From contig CAVVTR010000009.1 in assembly GCA_963751245.1 (NCBI GenBank), forward strand, positions 508,552 through 572,551: 64,000 bases of DNA, in the 5' to 3' direction. The translations under genes were made by a program, and so were the position numbers. Below are positions 8,280 to 17,790 of the stretch, in pieces (positions within the stretch are counted from its first letter, which is position 1; each line of letters begins with the position of its first letter). The notes beneath the pieces were generated by a model, which had not been told where the DNA came from, searched no databases, and was given only the letters and a program-made list of their open reading frames with translations. The DNA comes from CAVVTR01 sp963751245. Its GTDB lineage: Bacteria; Acidobacteriota; Thermoanaerobaculia; Thermoanaerobaculales; Thermoanaerobaculaceae.

Positions 8280-9024
8280 GCCTCGCGCTCCCCGTATGCG
8301 CCGCGGCGCGTCCGGGACCCGCGGCCTCCCAGGCGCTCCGGGACGTCGCCTCGAGTCCCCTTGCACCGCAAACGAGAGTACGATAGTCAGCAACATTTAC
8401 CTCGTACAGGCCTTCCTTGGGGGGCCGGCGCCACGCCGGCCCGGCGGGTCCGAGGCTGGCCAGGCCGGGCACGGGCCTCGTGGCACGGACACGCCCCGGA
8501 CGAGGGGAGTGCGGCGGCTTGCCGGGCGGCCCGGGAGGAGGGCGCTGAGGTCGAGTCTCGCCGCCGGGCGGCGGTGTGGAGCGGAGGCGGCCACGGAGCG
8601 GCTGACAGGCGAAAGAGCGTGCTGCGGCGGGCCATCCGGCGGTTGTTCGGGAAGCGTCCGCGGAAGGCGCTGGGTACGACGCGGGGGGCGGTGAGGATGA
8701 GGAATGCACCGGCCGGAGCGGACGTTTCGCTGTTCCAGGAATCAGATGGTACAGAGACGGCACCGCAGAACGCCGTCAACGGACAGTATCGTGGACCACG
8801 CGAGAACTTGCACACGGGCTGAGAGGCCGCGTCGCACGCATGGACGGGTGCCGGAGGCGACTCCGCCCCGGCACCGTCGAGCGGGTGCGGGTTCGCGTTC
8901 GTCCGGAGGCTCGTGAGACCGGGCGCCGGCCGCCAGCGGGGCGTCCGGGGAGCCGGTGGTGTGTGCGTGGCCGTCCCAATGGGGGGATGAGAGCCGCGGC
9001 GGAAAGTGACACAGGGGGGGAGAA
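8280..9024. other. 745-bp region without a recognisable gene
   Basis: No reading frame on either strand resembles a known protein. A short GC hairpin (GGCCGGC/GCCGGCC) lies near 8423-8441. The 3' end carries the ribosome site (AGGGGGGAG) of the porin gene. An AT-richer stretch around 8370-8405 could hold a promoter, but no convincing -35/-10 pair was seen. Confidence 0.5.
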
Positions 9025-10365
9025 ATGAAGAGAGTCCGTCCAGTCGTATGGCTCGGGGTCGTGCTACTGCTCGTGGCGGTGGCGGGCCCCGTCTCGGCGC
9101 AACAGGCCGCCGGAACGGTCGCCCTGCTGCAGCCGCTCCAGGCAGCCGCGGCAGGCGGCGGCGGAGCCTCGACGGCCGCCACGGCGGCTTCCACCGAGCA
9201 GATGGAGAAGGACGCCGCCGGCGACGTCGTCATTCCGGTCAAGCCTGCGGGGAAGGAGTCCATCACCATCAAGGGGTTCATCAGCGCCACCTTCTTCGCA
9301 CAGGACCAGAACTTCGCCTTCGGAAACGGCCAGAACGCCCAGTGGCCCACGGCGCCGGAGTACACCGACAACAAGTGGTTCAACGGCGGCGACGTGCGGA
9401 ACACCCGGCTCACCCTGGACTTCAACGGCCCCGAGATCGCCAACGGCTGGAAGGTCGGCGCCGGACTCGAGGGTGACTTCTTCGGCGGGTTCAACGGGAG
9501 CGGAGCGTTCAGCCAGCAGCAGCCGAACCCCCGCCTGCGTCTCGCCTACACGGACCTCAAGAAGGGCGGCACCACCCTGCGCATCGGCCAGTTCTGGTCG
9601 CCGCTGTTCGGCGAGGTGCCCGCGTCGCTCTCCCACATCGCCTTCCCGCTGGGCTACGGCTCGGCCGGCATGGTGGGGTGGCGCTTCCCGGGCGTGTTCC
9701 TCTACCAGAATCTCAGCGCTCCGGGCGCCAAGACCACCACCCAGCTGGTGGTCGCCATCTTCGAGGGCTCCTGGGACGGCCCGGGCAGCCCCATCGCCAA
9801 CCAGAGCGCGGGCAACGTGAGCTTCCGCAACCAGGTCGAGGCCCGGTTCAACTTCGGCGGCCACGCCGGGGGCGGGGCGTGGAAGCTCTACGTCGTCGGC
9901 CACTGGGACGACAAGGACCTCACCGGGGTCAACAACGTCGCTCCCAACGCCCAGCCCAAGACCCTCACGGGCACGGCGGCCGAGCTCGGCGGCAGCTACA
10001 GCATCGGCTCGTTCCTGATCCACGGTAACGTCTACACCTCCAAGGCCGCCGGGCAGCAGTTCGCCGCCATCACCCAGTTCGGCGACATCAAGGACTGGGG
10101 CGCCTGGCTCCAGCTCGGCTACCACATCGACAAGGCGTGGAGCATCTACGGGTTCTACGGCATGGTCGACCCCAACGACAAGGACGTCATGGAGTGGGTC
10201 GGGCCCAACGGCCGCATCAAGAACGAGCAGGCCGCGGCCATGCTCGAGTGGTCGGCGGGTCCCTATCAGCTCGGGGTCGAGTGGCTCCACGACAAGGTCA
10301 CCATGGCCACGAACAGCGCCATCAAGGGCAACCAGATCGCGCTGAGCGCGAGGTACGTGTTCTAG
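9025..10365 (+). CDS. Outer-membrane porin-like beta-barrel protein
   Basis: A 446-residue exported protein. The signal peptide (MKRVRPVVWLGVVLLLVAVA...) ends at VSAQQ. After an Ala/Gly-rich linker, about 350 residues alternate polar and hydrophobic positions with many Gly, Asn and aromatic residues, as in barrel strands, and the chain ends ALSARYVF, with the terminal Phe recognised by the BAM machinery. Segments such as NTRLTLDFNGPEIANGWKVGAGLEGDF and LRLAYTDL resemble phosphate/oligosaccharide-selective porins used by many Acidobacteriota and Proteobacteria. The start is supported by AGGGGGGAG upstream. The channel substrate is unknown; the convergent sugar-type importer 1.2 kb away makes a carbohydrate possible, but this is only context. 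Confidence 0.85.
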   Translation: MKRVRPVVWLGVVLLLVAVAGPVSAQQAAGTVALLQPLQAAAAGGGGASTAATAASTEQMEKDAAGDVVIPVKPAGKESITIKGFISATFFAQDQNFAFGNGQNAQWPTAPEYTDNKWFNGGDVRNTRLTLDFNGPEIANGWKVGAGLEGDFFGGFNGSGAFSQQQPNPRLRLAYTDLKKGGTTLRIGQFWSPLFGEVPASLSHIAFPLGYGSAGMVGWRFPGVFLYQNLSAPGAKTTTQLVVAIFEGSWDGPGSPIANQSAGNVSFRNQVEARFNFGGHAGGGAWKLYVVGHWDDKDLTGVNNVAPNAQPKTLTGTAAELGGSYSIGSFLIHGNVYTSKAAGQQFAAITQFGDIKDWGAWLQLGYHIDKAWSIYGFYGMVDPNDKDVMEWVGPNGRIKNEQAAAMLEWSAGPYQLGVEWLHDKVTMATNSAIKGNQIALSARYVF

Positions 10366-10390
10366 AACCGCTGCATCGAACGAAGTCCCG

Positions 10391-10438
10391 GGGCGCCCAC
10401 CCGGGGGGGATCTCCCTCCCGGGCGGGCGCCCGGCTTT
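10391..10438 (+). terminator. Terminator after the porin gene
   Basis: A 19-bp imperfect stem (10391-10409 with 10414-10432; one mismatch and one G-T pair) around a 4-base loop, followed by GGCTTTGT. It starts 25 bases after the porin stop codon. Confidence 0.65.
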
Positions 10439-11540
10439 GTCCGCCCGCCGCCTCGTCCCCCGGACCACTGACCGCACGGCAGCCACGATCCTGCACAACC
10501 GAATGTAGTCGCGGGCTTCAGCCCGCGGGGCGGGCGGGGGTTCACGGCGCTGCCATCCACGAACCACGGGCCGCATGACCGGTACAACCCTGCACAACCG
10601 AATGTAGACAAGGGCTTTAGCCCTGGGTCTGCAGGTCGAAACGACGACCGCCACCCGCCCGCGCACCCGGTGGGCCGAATCCCGTAGTGCTTCCGCGTTC
10701 CACACCCCCGCCCCCAAGCCCTGAAGGGCTTGGCTACATCGGGTGTATCGACGCGACGGCGCTGCCACCCGCGGCGCACTGACCGGATGCCCGGCACAAC
10801 CCTGCACAACCGAATGTAGTCGCGGGAATGCGGGCTGAATCCCCTGGTGCTTCTGCGAACGCTGAGGCCAGCCTCCAGCCCTCCGCCCGCTGCCGGTTCG
10901 GCGAGGCCTCAGGCCGCGTCTCGCCGTCCGCCCGGCCCTCCGTGAGGCGAGCCCGCGGGGTGGGTGGGGGTTCACGGCGTTGCCACTCGCGGCCCGCTGA
11001 CCGCGCGGCCGGCACGACCCTGCATAACCGAATGTAGACCAGGGCTTTCAGACCTGGGATCTGCAGGTCGTCAGGACAACCGCCCGCCCGCCCGCGCACC
11101 CAGCGGGCTGAATCCCGCGGTGCTTCTGCGAACGCTGAGGCCGGCCTCCAGCCTCCGCCCGCTGCGGGTCCGGCGCATCATCAGGCCGCGTCTCGCCACC
11201 CGCCCGGCCCTCCGCGAGGAGGAAGCGTGCGGCTACGTGGGGCTGCTCCGCGGTGGCGCTGCCACCCGCGAACCACGGACCGCGTGGCCAGAACGATCAT
11301 GCACAACCGAATGTAGCCCAGGGTTTGTGGGCTGAATCCCTCACTGCTCCTGCGCCGGCGGAGGCCAGCCTCCGGGCCCCCGCCCGCTGCCAGCCCGACG
11401 GATCGTCAGGCCGCGTCTCGCCGCCCACCCGAGCCTCCGCGAGGCGAGACCTGGGACTGCAGGTCGTGACGGCGGTTGCCCGACCGGCCGCTCACCCGGT
11501 GGGCCGGATCCCGCGGGGGTGCTGCGGCGGCGGCACCGTG
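10439..11540. repeat. Mosaic repeat cluster 1
   Basis: A non-coding cluster between two convergent transcription units. The 18-base module CTGCACAACCGAATGTAG recurs near 10493, 10591, 10801, 11021 (CTGCATAACC variant) and 11301. Each copy is followed by a hairpin with a different but self-complementary stem, for example GCGGGCTTCAGCCCGC or AGGGCTTTAGCCCT. Other shared blocks are GGGTCTGCAGGTCG, CCACCCGCCCGCGCACCC and GCTGAATCCC-x-TGCTTCTGCG. The same blocks recur in cluster 2 (35.7-36.5 kb). No protein-coding signal was accepted here. Confidence 0.85.
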
Positions 11541-11556
11541 CGGGCCGGCACGACGA

Positions 11557-11578
11557 GGCCCCCGCCGGAGCGGGGGCC
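11557..11578 (-). terminator. Hairpin downstream of the ABC importer operon
   Basis: A perfect 9-bp stem, GGCCCCCGC with GCGGGGGCC, and a 4-base loop, 25 bases past the stop of the last permease gene. There is no clear U-tract on the minus strand, so termination may be weak. Confidence 0.45.
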
Positions 11579-11603
11579 GCCAAACGCCGGGACGGGCGCG
11601 CGA

Positions 11604-12443
11604 CTATTCGCCGCCGCCCATGGCGAGGCCGGAGATGATCCGGTCCAGGAACGCGGTGTAGACGATGGCGACGGGCACGCTGGCGATCAGCGCGCCGCCC
11701 ATGAGCGCGCCCCAGTAGAAGACGTCGCCGCGGATGAGCTCCGTGGTGACGCCGATGCCGATGGTCTTGGTGGCCGAGTTCTGGATGAACGCCAGCGCGT
11801 AGATGTACTCGTTCGCCACCAGGGAGAACGCGAAGACGATCACGGTGACGATCCCCGGGATGGCGATGGGCAGGAGGATCCTCACGAAGGCTCCGAGCCG
11901 CGAGCACCCGTCCACCCTCGCCTGCTCCTCGATCTCGGTCGGGATCCCCTTGAAGAACCCCATGAGCAGCCAGGTGCAGAACGGGACCGTGAACGTGGGG
12001 TAGACCAGGATGAGCGACCACAACGAGTTCTGCAGGTCGAGGATCGCGATGATCCGGGCGAGGGGGATGAACAGCAGGGTCGGCGGCACGAGGTAGGTGA
12101 GGAAGATGGCGACGCCGACGCTGGTGCCCCAGCTGCCCGCGAGGCGGGCGAGGCTGTACGCCGCGGGCAGCGCCAGGAGCAGGGTGATGATCACCACGGC
12201 GATCCCTACGAGGGTGGTGTTGAGAAGGAAGGTGGGGTAGAGGCTCTGGGTGAACAGGAGCTTGACGTTCGCCAGGGTCGGGGGTGCGTTGAGGATGAAC
12301 GGGTTGTTGGACGGGTTCAGGAGGTCCTTGTTCTCCTTGAACATGGAGATGAGCATGATGTAGAAGGGTGAGGCCGAGAACAGGATGAACAGGAAGAGGC
12401 CGCCGTAGACGCCTCCCCGCGAGAGCAGCTTCCGCCGCTTCAT
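11604..12443 (-). CDS. ABC importer permease, MalG/UgpE type
   Basis: A 279-residue inner-membrane permease with about six helices. The EAA cytoplasmic loop reads EIEEQARVDGCSRLGAFVRILLPIAIPG, the interaction site for the ATPase, and the C-terminus follows the family pattern. It is the second permease of a carbohydrate-uptake (CUT1) transporter and lies last in the operon substrate-binding protein, ATPase, permease 1, permease 2. A 28-base gap separates it from permease 1. The sugar is not predictable. Confidence 0.9.
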   Translation of the reverse strand: MKRRKLLSRGGVYGGLFLFILFSASPFYIMLISMFKENKDLLNPSNNPFILNAPPTLANVKLLFTQSLYPTFLLNTTLVGIAVVIITLLLALPAAYSLARLAGSWGTSVGVAIFLTYLVPPTLLFIPLARIIAILDLQNSLWSLILVYPTFTVPFCTWLLMGFFKGIPTEIEEQARVDGCSRLGAFVRILLPIAIPGIVTVIVFAFSLVANEYIYALAFIQNSATKTIGIGVTTELIRGDVFYWGALMGGALIASVPVAIVYTAFLDRIISGLAMGGGE

Positions 12444-12471
12444 GCCCCACCTCCCGCCGCGGGGGGCGCCG

Positions 12472-13392
12472 TCATGTCACCACCGCCTTTCTCACGAGCT
12501 GCAGCACGATCGCGGCGACGCCGGCGAGGACCGGGAAGAAGAACAGAGCGATGGCCGCGCCCTCGGCGAGGTCGCCGCCCTCGATGCCGACCAGGAAGGC
12601 GAGGCTGGCCAGCATCTGGCTGCTGTTCGGCGGCGGTCCCCCCTTGGTGAGGATCCACACCACCGTCATGTCGGTGAAGGTGAGGAAGACCCCGAAGAGC
12701 AGGGTGACGCCGATGACCGGGAAGAGCAGGGGGAGGACGATCTGGAACAGGCGCCGGAAGTACCTGGCGCCGTCCACCTGGGCGGCCTCGATGAGCTCGT
12801 TCGGGATGGCGTTCATCCCGGCGAGGAGGATGACCGCGGCCAGGGGCAGCAGCCGCCAGGTCTGGACCGTGATCACCGACGCCAGGGCGAGGTCCGGGCG
12901 CCCGAGCCAGTACATGTTGCTCCAGCTCCCGAGGAGCGCCCCGGGGTGCCCCAGCAGCCCGAGGTGCCGCAGCACCCAGTCGATGGGGCTGTAGAGCGAG
13001 TCGAAGAACCACAGGAAGCCGATGGTCCCGAGGGCGATGGGCGCCGTCCAGGGGAGCAGGACGAGGAAGCGGATCAGCCACTTGAAGCGGAGCCTGTGGC
13101 GGAGGAGCTCGGCGAGGATGTGCCCGAACACGATCACGAGCAGCATGGTGAAGAAGGTGATGATGCAGGTGTTGACGAGGGACTTCTGGAAGGCGTGGTC
13201 GTGGATGACCTGGATGTAGTTCGCCAGCCCGATGATCTTGAAGCCCGAGCTCCCGACGGTGACGTTGCTCAGGCTGTACACGAAGGACATGGCGAAGGGG
13301 AAGCCGATGAAGGCGACGATGTAGAGCAGAACGGGCAGCAGGAGCAGCGGCGCGAGGACCTTCTTGCGCTCGAGGAGACCCCTGACGCTCAT
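12472..13392 (-). CDS. ABC importer permease, MalF/UgpA type
   Basis: A 306-residue integral membrane protein starting with a short cytoplasmic segment (MSVRGLLERKKVLAPLLLLPV) and about six helices. The EAA loop reads NELIEAAQVDGARYFRRLFQIVLPLL. It pairs with the downstream permease to form the channel of a CUT1-type importer. Its ATG overlaps the stop of the ATPase gene by four bases (ATGA), indicating translational coupling. Confidence 0.9.
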   Translation of the reverse strand: MSVRGLLERKKVLAPLLLLPVLLYIVAFIGFPFAMSFVYSLSNVTVGSSGFKIIGLANYIQVIHDHAFQKSLVNTCIITFFTMLLVIVFGHILAELLRHRLRFKWLIRFLVLLPWTAPIALGTIGFLWFFDSLYSPIDWVLRHLGLLGHPGALLGSWSNMYWLGRPDLALASVITVQTWRLLPLAAVILLAGMNAIPNELIEAAQVDGARYFRRLFQIVLPLLFPVIGVTLLFGVFLTFTDMTVVWILTKGGPPPNSSQMLASLAFLVGIEGGDLAEGAAIALFFFPVLAGVAAIVLQLVRKAVVT

Positions 13393-14390
13393 GACCGGAT
13401 CCTCTCGCCGGTCTCGGAGTCGAAGGAGTAGAGGTCCTCCGTGAGCACGGCGAAGTCGTACGTCTTGTCCTCGTCGAGGTGGTGCCGCCCGGTGAGCCGG
13501 GATCTCACCTGGGCGCCGTCGATGGTGCCGTAGATGACGCTGTAGGACCCGAGGTTCTCGACCATCTCAACGCGGAAGCGGAAGGTGCGCCGCTCCCCGT
13601 CCCGGATGAGCTCCGCCGGCGCGAACTTCTCCGGACGGAAGCCGAGGATCCGCTCCTCCCGCTCCAGGAAGTTCATGGGCGGGGTGCCGATGAAGCCGGC
13701 CACGAAGGTGTCGGCCGGGTTGTCGTAGACGTCTTCGGGAGTGCCGATCTGGCGGAGCCTGCCGTTGTGCAGCACGGCGATGCGGTCCCCGAGCCCCATG
13801 GCCTCCACCTGGTCGTGGGTGACGAAAATGGTGGTCACGCCGATCTCGTGCTGGAAGCGCTTGAGCTCGGCGCGGGCGAAGTCGCGGACCTTGGCGTCCA
13901 GGTTGGAGAGGGGCTCGTCCATCAGGAAGACCTTGGGCTTGCGGACCAGGGCGCGGGAGATGGCAACGCGCTGCCGCTCGCCACCGGAGAGCTGCGAGGG
14001 CCTGCGCTGGAGCAGGTGCTTGATGTTGAACAGGCCGGCCGCCCACTCGACCTTCTCCTTGATCTCCTTCTTGGGCAGCCTCTCGACCTGGAGCGGGAAG
14101 GCGATGTTGTTGTAGACGGTCTTGTGCGGGTAGAGGGCGTAGGTCTGGAAGACCATGGCGATCTGCCTCTCCCGGGGCGCCAGGTCGTTGACGACCGCGC
14201 CGTCGATGGCGATGGTGCCGGCCGTGGGCGTCTCGAGCCCCGCGCAGAGGCGCATCAGGGTTGTCTTGCCGCTCCCCGAGGGCCCGAGGAGCACCAGCAG
14301 CTCCCCGTCCCGGATGTCGAGGTCGACGGTGTCCAGCGCCCTGGTGTCCGCGAAGGCCTTGCTGATGCCGCGAAGCTCCACGCGGGCCAT
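13389..14390 (-). CDS. ABC importer ATPase, MalK/UgpC type
   Basis: A 333-residue ATPase that powers the importer. Walker A GPSGSGKTT (about residues 36-44), Q-loop VFQTYALYPH, signature LSGGERQR, Walker B VFLMDEPLSNLD and switch His in VTHDQVEA are all intact. The C-terminal third is a TOBE/OB-like regulatory domain typical of carbohydrate importers (ILGFRPEKF...). It begins 4 bases after the end of the substrate-binding protein gene and overlaps permease 1 by four bases. Confidence 0.93.
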   Translation of the reverse strand: MARVELRGISKAFADTRALDTVDLDIRDGELLVLLGPSGSGKTTLMRLCAGLETPTAGTIAIDGAVVNDLAPRERQIAMVFQTYALYPHKTVYNNIAFPLQVERLPKKEIKEKVEWAAGLFNIKHLLQRRPSQLSGGERQRVAISRALVRKPKVFLMDEPLSNLDAKVRDFARAELKRFQHEIGVTTIFVTHDQVEAMGLGDRIAVLHNGRLRQIGTPEDVYDNPADTFVAGFIGTPPMNFLEREERILGFRPEKFAPAELIRDGERRTFRFRVEMVENLGSYSVIYGTIDGAQVRSRLTGRHHLDEDKTYDFAVLTEDLYSFDSETGERIRS

Positions 14391-14394
14391 GCAG

Positions 14395-15807
14395 CTACCC
14401 CTTTCCGCCCACCAGGCCCTGCGCCCGCCACTTGGCGAAGATCCGGCGGCACTGAGCCGCGGCCTCCTTGACCGACTCCTCGGCGGTCTGCTGCCCCTGG
14501 GCCACCTTGGCGAACATGTTGGGGATCACGAAGGTGGAGAAGATCTCCCCGATCGCCGGGCTCGAGGGGCCCGGATGGCCGATGTTGGTGCTCCACTTCT
14601 GCGCCGACTCGAGGACGACGAGCTTGTCGGTGGCCTCGCCGGGCAGCGCGAAGGGGTCCTTGTTGAACCAGGTCTTGAACAGGTCGGTGAGGATCGTGGC
14701 CCCCGTCACCGGCGCGTAGGTCCGCTTGCCGGAGGGGATCTTCGTGTCGAAGAACGACGGCGTGTTGTAGAGCTTGCTCGCCCACATGGCCTCGTCGTAG
14801 TTGCCGCACAGGTCGAGAAGGAACTTCTTGGCGAGGTCGGGGCTCTCGGCGAACTTGGGGACAACCGAGACGTAGATGACGTGCTCGCTCGCCCAGCCCG
14901 TGCCCGTCGGACCCTTGAGCGCCGGGGTGAAGTAGATGTCCTTGGCGATGTCGGGGACGTCCTGCTGCGCCGAGCGGTACGCCGAGATGGAGTTGAGGAT
15001 GAACGACGCCTTGCCGGCGATGAGCAGCTGGTTGTTCGACGCCGGGTTCCAGCTGAAGACGGCGGGCGTGAGGGCCTTCTTGTAGAGGTCGGTCATGTAC
15101 TTGACCGCCTCGATGGTGTTCTTGCTGTCGAGGACGACGTTCTCCGCCGCATCCTGGATGCCGGCGTCGAACGACCACAGGATGGCGCGGCCGGCCATGT
15201 TGGAGTCGAGCTCCTGGGACATGCCGATGCCCGCCTCGACGCCGAGCTTCTGCATGATGTCGCCGCCGTACTTCAGCAGCTCCTCCCACGTACGCGGGCC
15301 GTTGGGCTCGCCGACCTTGGTGAACAGCGACTTGCGGTAGTCGCCCGGGTCGATGGTCCAGCCGGAGCAGAAGCCGTAGTACTTCTTGGTGAACGGGTTG
15401 TACGAGCTCTTGGTGGCCACCGGAATCTGCGGCCCGAAGCGCTTGACGGCCTCCTCATTGACGTCGTTGAGCGGCAGCACGCTGGGCTCGAAGTCCGACG
15501 GCGGGGAGATGAACTCGACCAGGTCGTGCCCCTTGCCGGCCACCACCTCGGCCGCGAAGGTGCTCTTGAGGTCCGACAGGCTGATGTGGTCGACGATCAC
15601 GTCGACGTTGTTCTTCTCGCCCCACTGCTTCGCATAGCTGTTGAACCAGACGTCGTAGCTGGGAACGAAGTGGCTCCACTGCAGCAGCTTCAGGGTGCGC
15701 CGTCCGGTCGCCTGGAAGCCTTGCAGGATCCTGGGCGCGAGCGTCAGTCCGGCCGCGCCGATACCCACGTCACGAAAGAAGGTGCGTCGAGTGACTTTGC
15801 GTGCCAT
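14395..15807 (-). CDS. ABC importer substrate-binding protein with Tat signal
   Basis: A 470-residue periplasmic solute-binding protein, family 1 (MalE/UgpB-like). The N-terminus ARKVTRRTFFRDVGIGAAG has the twin-arginine motif RRTFF and a hydrophobic stretch, so it is probably exported folded by Tat. The body shows the family pattern VDVIVDHIS, AAEVVAGKGHDLVEF, TWEELLKYG and a C-terminal TAEESVKEAAAQCRRIF. The start at 15807 is chosen because it begins the Tat signal and follows GAGGGGGGG; the frame is open further upstream without a ribosome site. First gene of the four-gene importer operon. The ligand is unknown, likely a sugar or sugar derivative. Confidence 0.92.
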   Translation of the reverse strand: MARKVTRRTFFRDVGIGAAGLTLAPRILQGFQATGRRTLKLLQWSHFVPSYDVWFNSYAKQWGEKNNVDVIVDHISLSDLKSTFAAEVVAGKGHDLVEFISPPSDFEPSVLPLNDVNEEAVKRFGPQIPVATKSSYNPFTKKYYGFCSGWTIDPGDYRKSLFTKVGEPNGPRTWEELLKYGGDIMQKLGVEAGIGMSQELDSNMAGRAILWSFDAGIQDAAENVVLDSKNTIEAVKYMTDLYKKALTPAVFSWNPASNNQLLIAGKASFILNSISAYRSAQQDVPDIAKDIYFTPALKGPTGTGWASEHVIYVSVVPKFAESPDLAKKFLLDLCGNYDEAMWASKLYNTPSFFDTKIPSGKRTYAPVTGATILTDLFKTWFNKDPFALPGEATDKLVVLESAQKWSTNIGHPGPSSPAIGEIFSTFVIPNMFAKVAQGQQTAEESVKEAAAQCRRIFAKWRAQGLVGGKG

Positions 15808-16319
15808 TGGTCCCCCCCTCTGTCGTCCGGCGGCTGCTGCGACCGCGGCGGGCCGCACTGCGTCTTGCCCGTCGCGTCCTGCCGGCCGGTAGGCCTGTGT
15901 GATGGTTCTTGAAGCTGAGAACGGCCACGGTGCGCTGCAAAATTTCTCGGATCGCACGGTCTGCCCGCGGGCCGGCGGTTCCGCGAATTCCGGGGAGCCG
16001 CGTGGCGTGGCGCGGCCTGGCGGGGTCGGGCTGGATCGGGCTGGATGGAGCCCGTGCTCCGCGGCGCCGCTACCCGGCACCAGGGCGGCGGCGGCCTCAC
16101 GGAGCAGGATGCCGGGCTCGTCCTCCGGCCTGGCCCGAGGGCCTGCCGGCCGGGCCGGCAACCTTCGGGGGAAACCCGGATCTGAGACGACGTCCGTTCA
16201 ACGTCGAGCCAGCAGAGATGGAAGGATGGGGAAAACAAAGGGGTTATCGCACCTCAGTGGCTCGAAGGAACCAGCCGGCGGCATGGGGCCGCCGACGCTC
16301 GTGAGCTCAGGAGGTCGAC
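15808..16319. other. 512-bp divergent intergenic region
   Basis: It separates the importer operon (minus) from the beta-helix gene (plus) and must contain both promoters, although no clear sigma-70 pair is visible. A GC hairpin TGCCGGC/GCCGGCA lies near 16144-16160. No gene was recognised. Confidence 0.5.
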
Positions 16320-17651
16320 ATGGAAGAGCGGCTTGGGGGGAGCTTCCCGACACCGGCGCGGTTCGGATGGTCCGTCGCACGGCGCGGACTCGAAGGCAGG
16401 CTGGCGATCCTGCTGGGCGTCGTGCTCGCCGCCGCGGGCGGCGGCTCGGCGCGGGCCTCGACCCTGTGTGTCAACCCCGGAGGCACGTCGGGGTGTCAGG
16501 ACAGCATCGCGGCGGCCGTCGCCGCGGCGTCTCCGGGCGACACGGTCCAGGTGGCGCCCGGCCGGTACACCGGGGGCGTGGTCATCGACAAGCCCCTCTC
16601 GCTCGTCGGCGCGGACGAGCACAGGACCATCATCGACGCGGCGGGCCAGGGGGCCGGCATCGTCATCGACGGCCTGAAGGATCCCGGCCTGACCGGGGTC
16701 GTGGTCACCGGCTTCACGGTGGAGAACGCGGACTTCGAGGGCGTGCTCGCCGTCAACGCGTCGTCGGTCACCATCTCCGACAACAGGATCACCGGGAACA
16801 ACGTGGCCCTGGACTCGAGCACCGGCAGCTGTCCAGGGATTCCCGTCTTCGAGACCATGGAGGGGTTCGACTGTGGCGAGGGCATCCACCTCACCGGAGT
16901 GGACCACGCCATCGTGAGCGGCAACCTCGTCGACCGGAACGCGGGCGGCATCCTGCTCAGCGACGACACCGGAGCCACCCACGACAACCTGATCACCGAC
17001 AACGTGGTCCGTGACAACCCCTACGACTGCGGCGTCACGCTGGCCTCGCACCCCCCCGCGGCGGTGGCCGACTCGGCGGCGCCCCTGGGGGTCTTCCACA
17101 ACACCGTCGCCGGCAACGTCTCGAGCCGCAACGGGCGCGCCGTCGAGGGCGCGGGCGCCGGCGTCGGCATCTTCGCGTCTGTGCCGGGCGCCGCCGCCTA
17201 CGGCAACGTGGTCATCGGCAACCGCCTCACCGACAACGGCCTGCCGGGCGTCGCCCTGCACGCCCACGCACCGGGCCAGAACGTCGACGGCAACGTCATC
17301 GCGCGTAACGAGATCTCCGGCAACGGGGCGGACACCGAGGACGCCGCCACACCGGGGACCACGGGGATCAACGTGTTCAGCCACTTCTCGCCCGTCACGG
17401 GGATCGTCGTCTCGGACAACGTCATCGGTCGGGAAGCGGTCGACGTCGCGATCTCGACGCCGAGCAGCGTGACCGTCCAGCTCAACCGCTTCGTGAACAG
17501 GACCATCGGCGTGGACAACCTGGGGGCGGCGGGCTCCGTCGACGCCCGGGAGAACTGGTGGGGCTGCCCGGGCGGGCCGGGCGCCCCGGGGTGCTCGGCC
17601 ATCGCCGGAAACGGGGTGCTGGCGGACCCCTGGCTGACCCGGCCGTTCTGA
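16320..17651 (+). CDS. Exported right-handed beta-helix (NosD-like) protein
   Basis: A 443-residue protein with an N-terminal hydrophobic segment after about 25 residues (RLAILLGVVLAAAGGGSARAS), probably a long signal peptide. The mature part starts STLCVNPGGTSGCQDSIAAAVAAASPGDTV, the usual opening of parallel beta-helix surface proteins, followed by repeated rungs such as VTISDNRITGNN, AIVSGNLVDRNAGG and NLITDNVVRDN. The C-terminus ENWWGCPGGPG is a common ending of the family. Such proteins bind or cleave polysaccharides, but no catalytic residues can be named. Start supported by CAGGAGG before ATG. Confidence 0.85.
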   Translation: MEERLGGSFPTPARFGWSVARRGLEGRLAILLGVVLAAAGGGSARASTLCVNPGGTSGCQDSIAAAVAAASPGDTVQVAPGRYTGGVVIDKPLSLVGADEHRTIIDAAGQGAGIVIDGLKDPGLTGVVVTGFTVENADFEGVLAVNASSVTISDNRITGNNVALDSSTGSCPGIPVFETMEGFDCGEGIHLTGVDHAIVSGNLVDRNAGGILLSDDTGATHDNLITDNVVRDNPYDCGVTLASHPPAAVADSAAPLGVFHNTVAGNVSSRNGRAVEGAGAGVGIFASVPGAAAYGNVVIGNRLTDNGLPGVALHAHAPGQNVDGNVIARNEISGNGADTEDAATPGTTGINVFSHFSPVTGIVVSDNVIGREAVDVAISTPSSVTVQLNRFVNRTIGVDNLGAAGSVDARENWWGCPGGPGAPGCSAIAGNGVLADPWLTRPF

Positions 17652-17790
17652 TCCGCGGCCCGGACCAATCCTCTGTCGAGCGGGGCGTCCCGGAGGGGGC
17701 GCCCCGCGCTCGTTCGGGGCGGGACGCCCTCTTCCTCCGCAGCCGGGCCGGGGTAGTATGGTCGCGGCCGTTTCCGGAGAAGGAGGAGCC

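Noticed and set aside
10500..11335. Several frames of 70-370 codons within repeat cluster 1.
   Set aside because: They translate the repeats themselves and have no ribosome sites or family resemblance.
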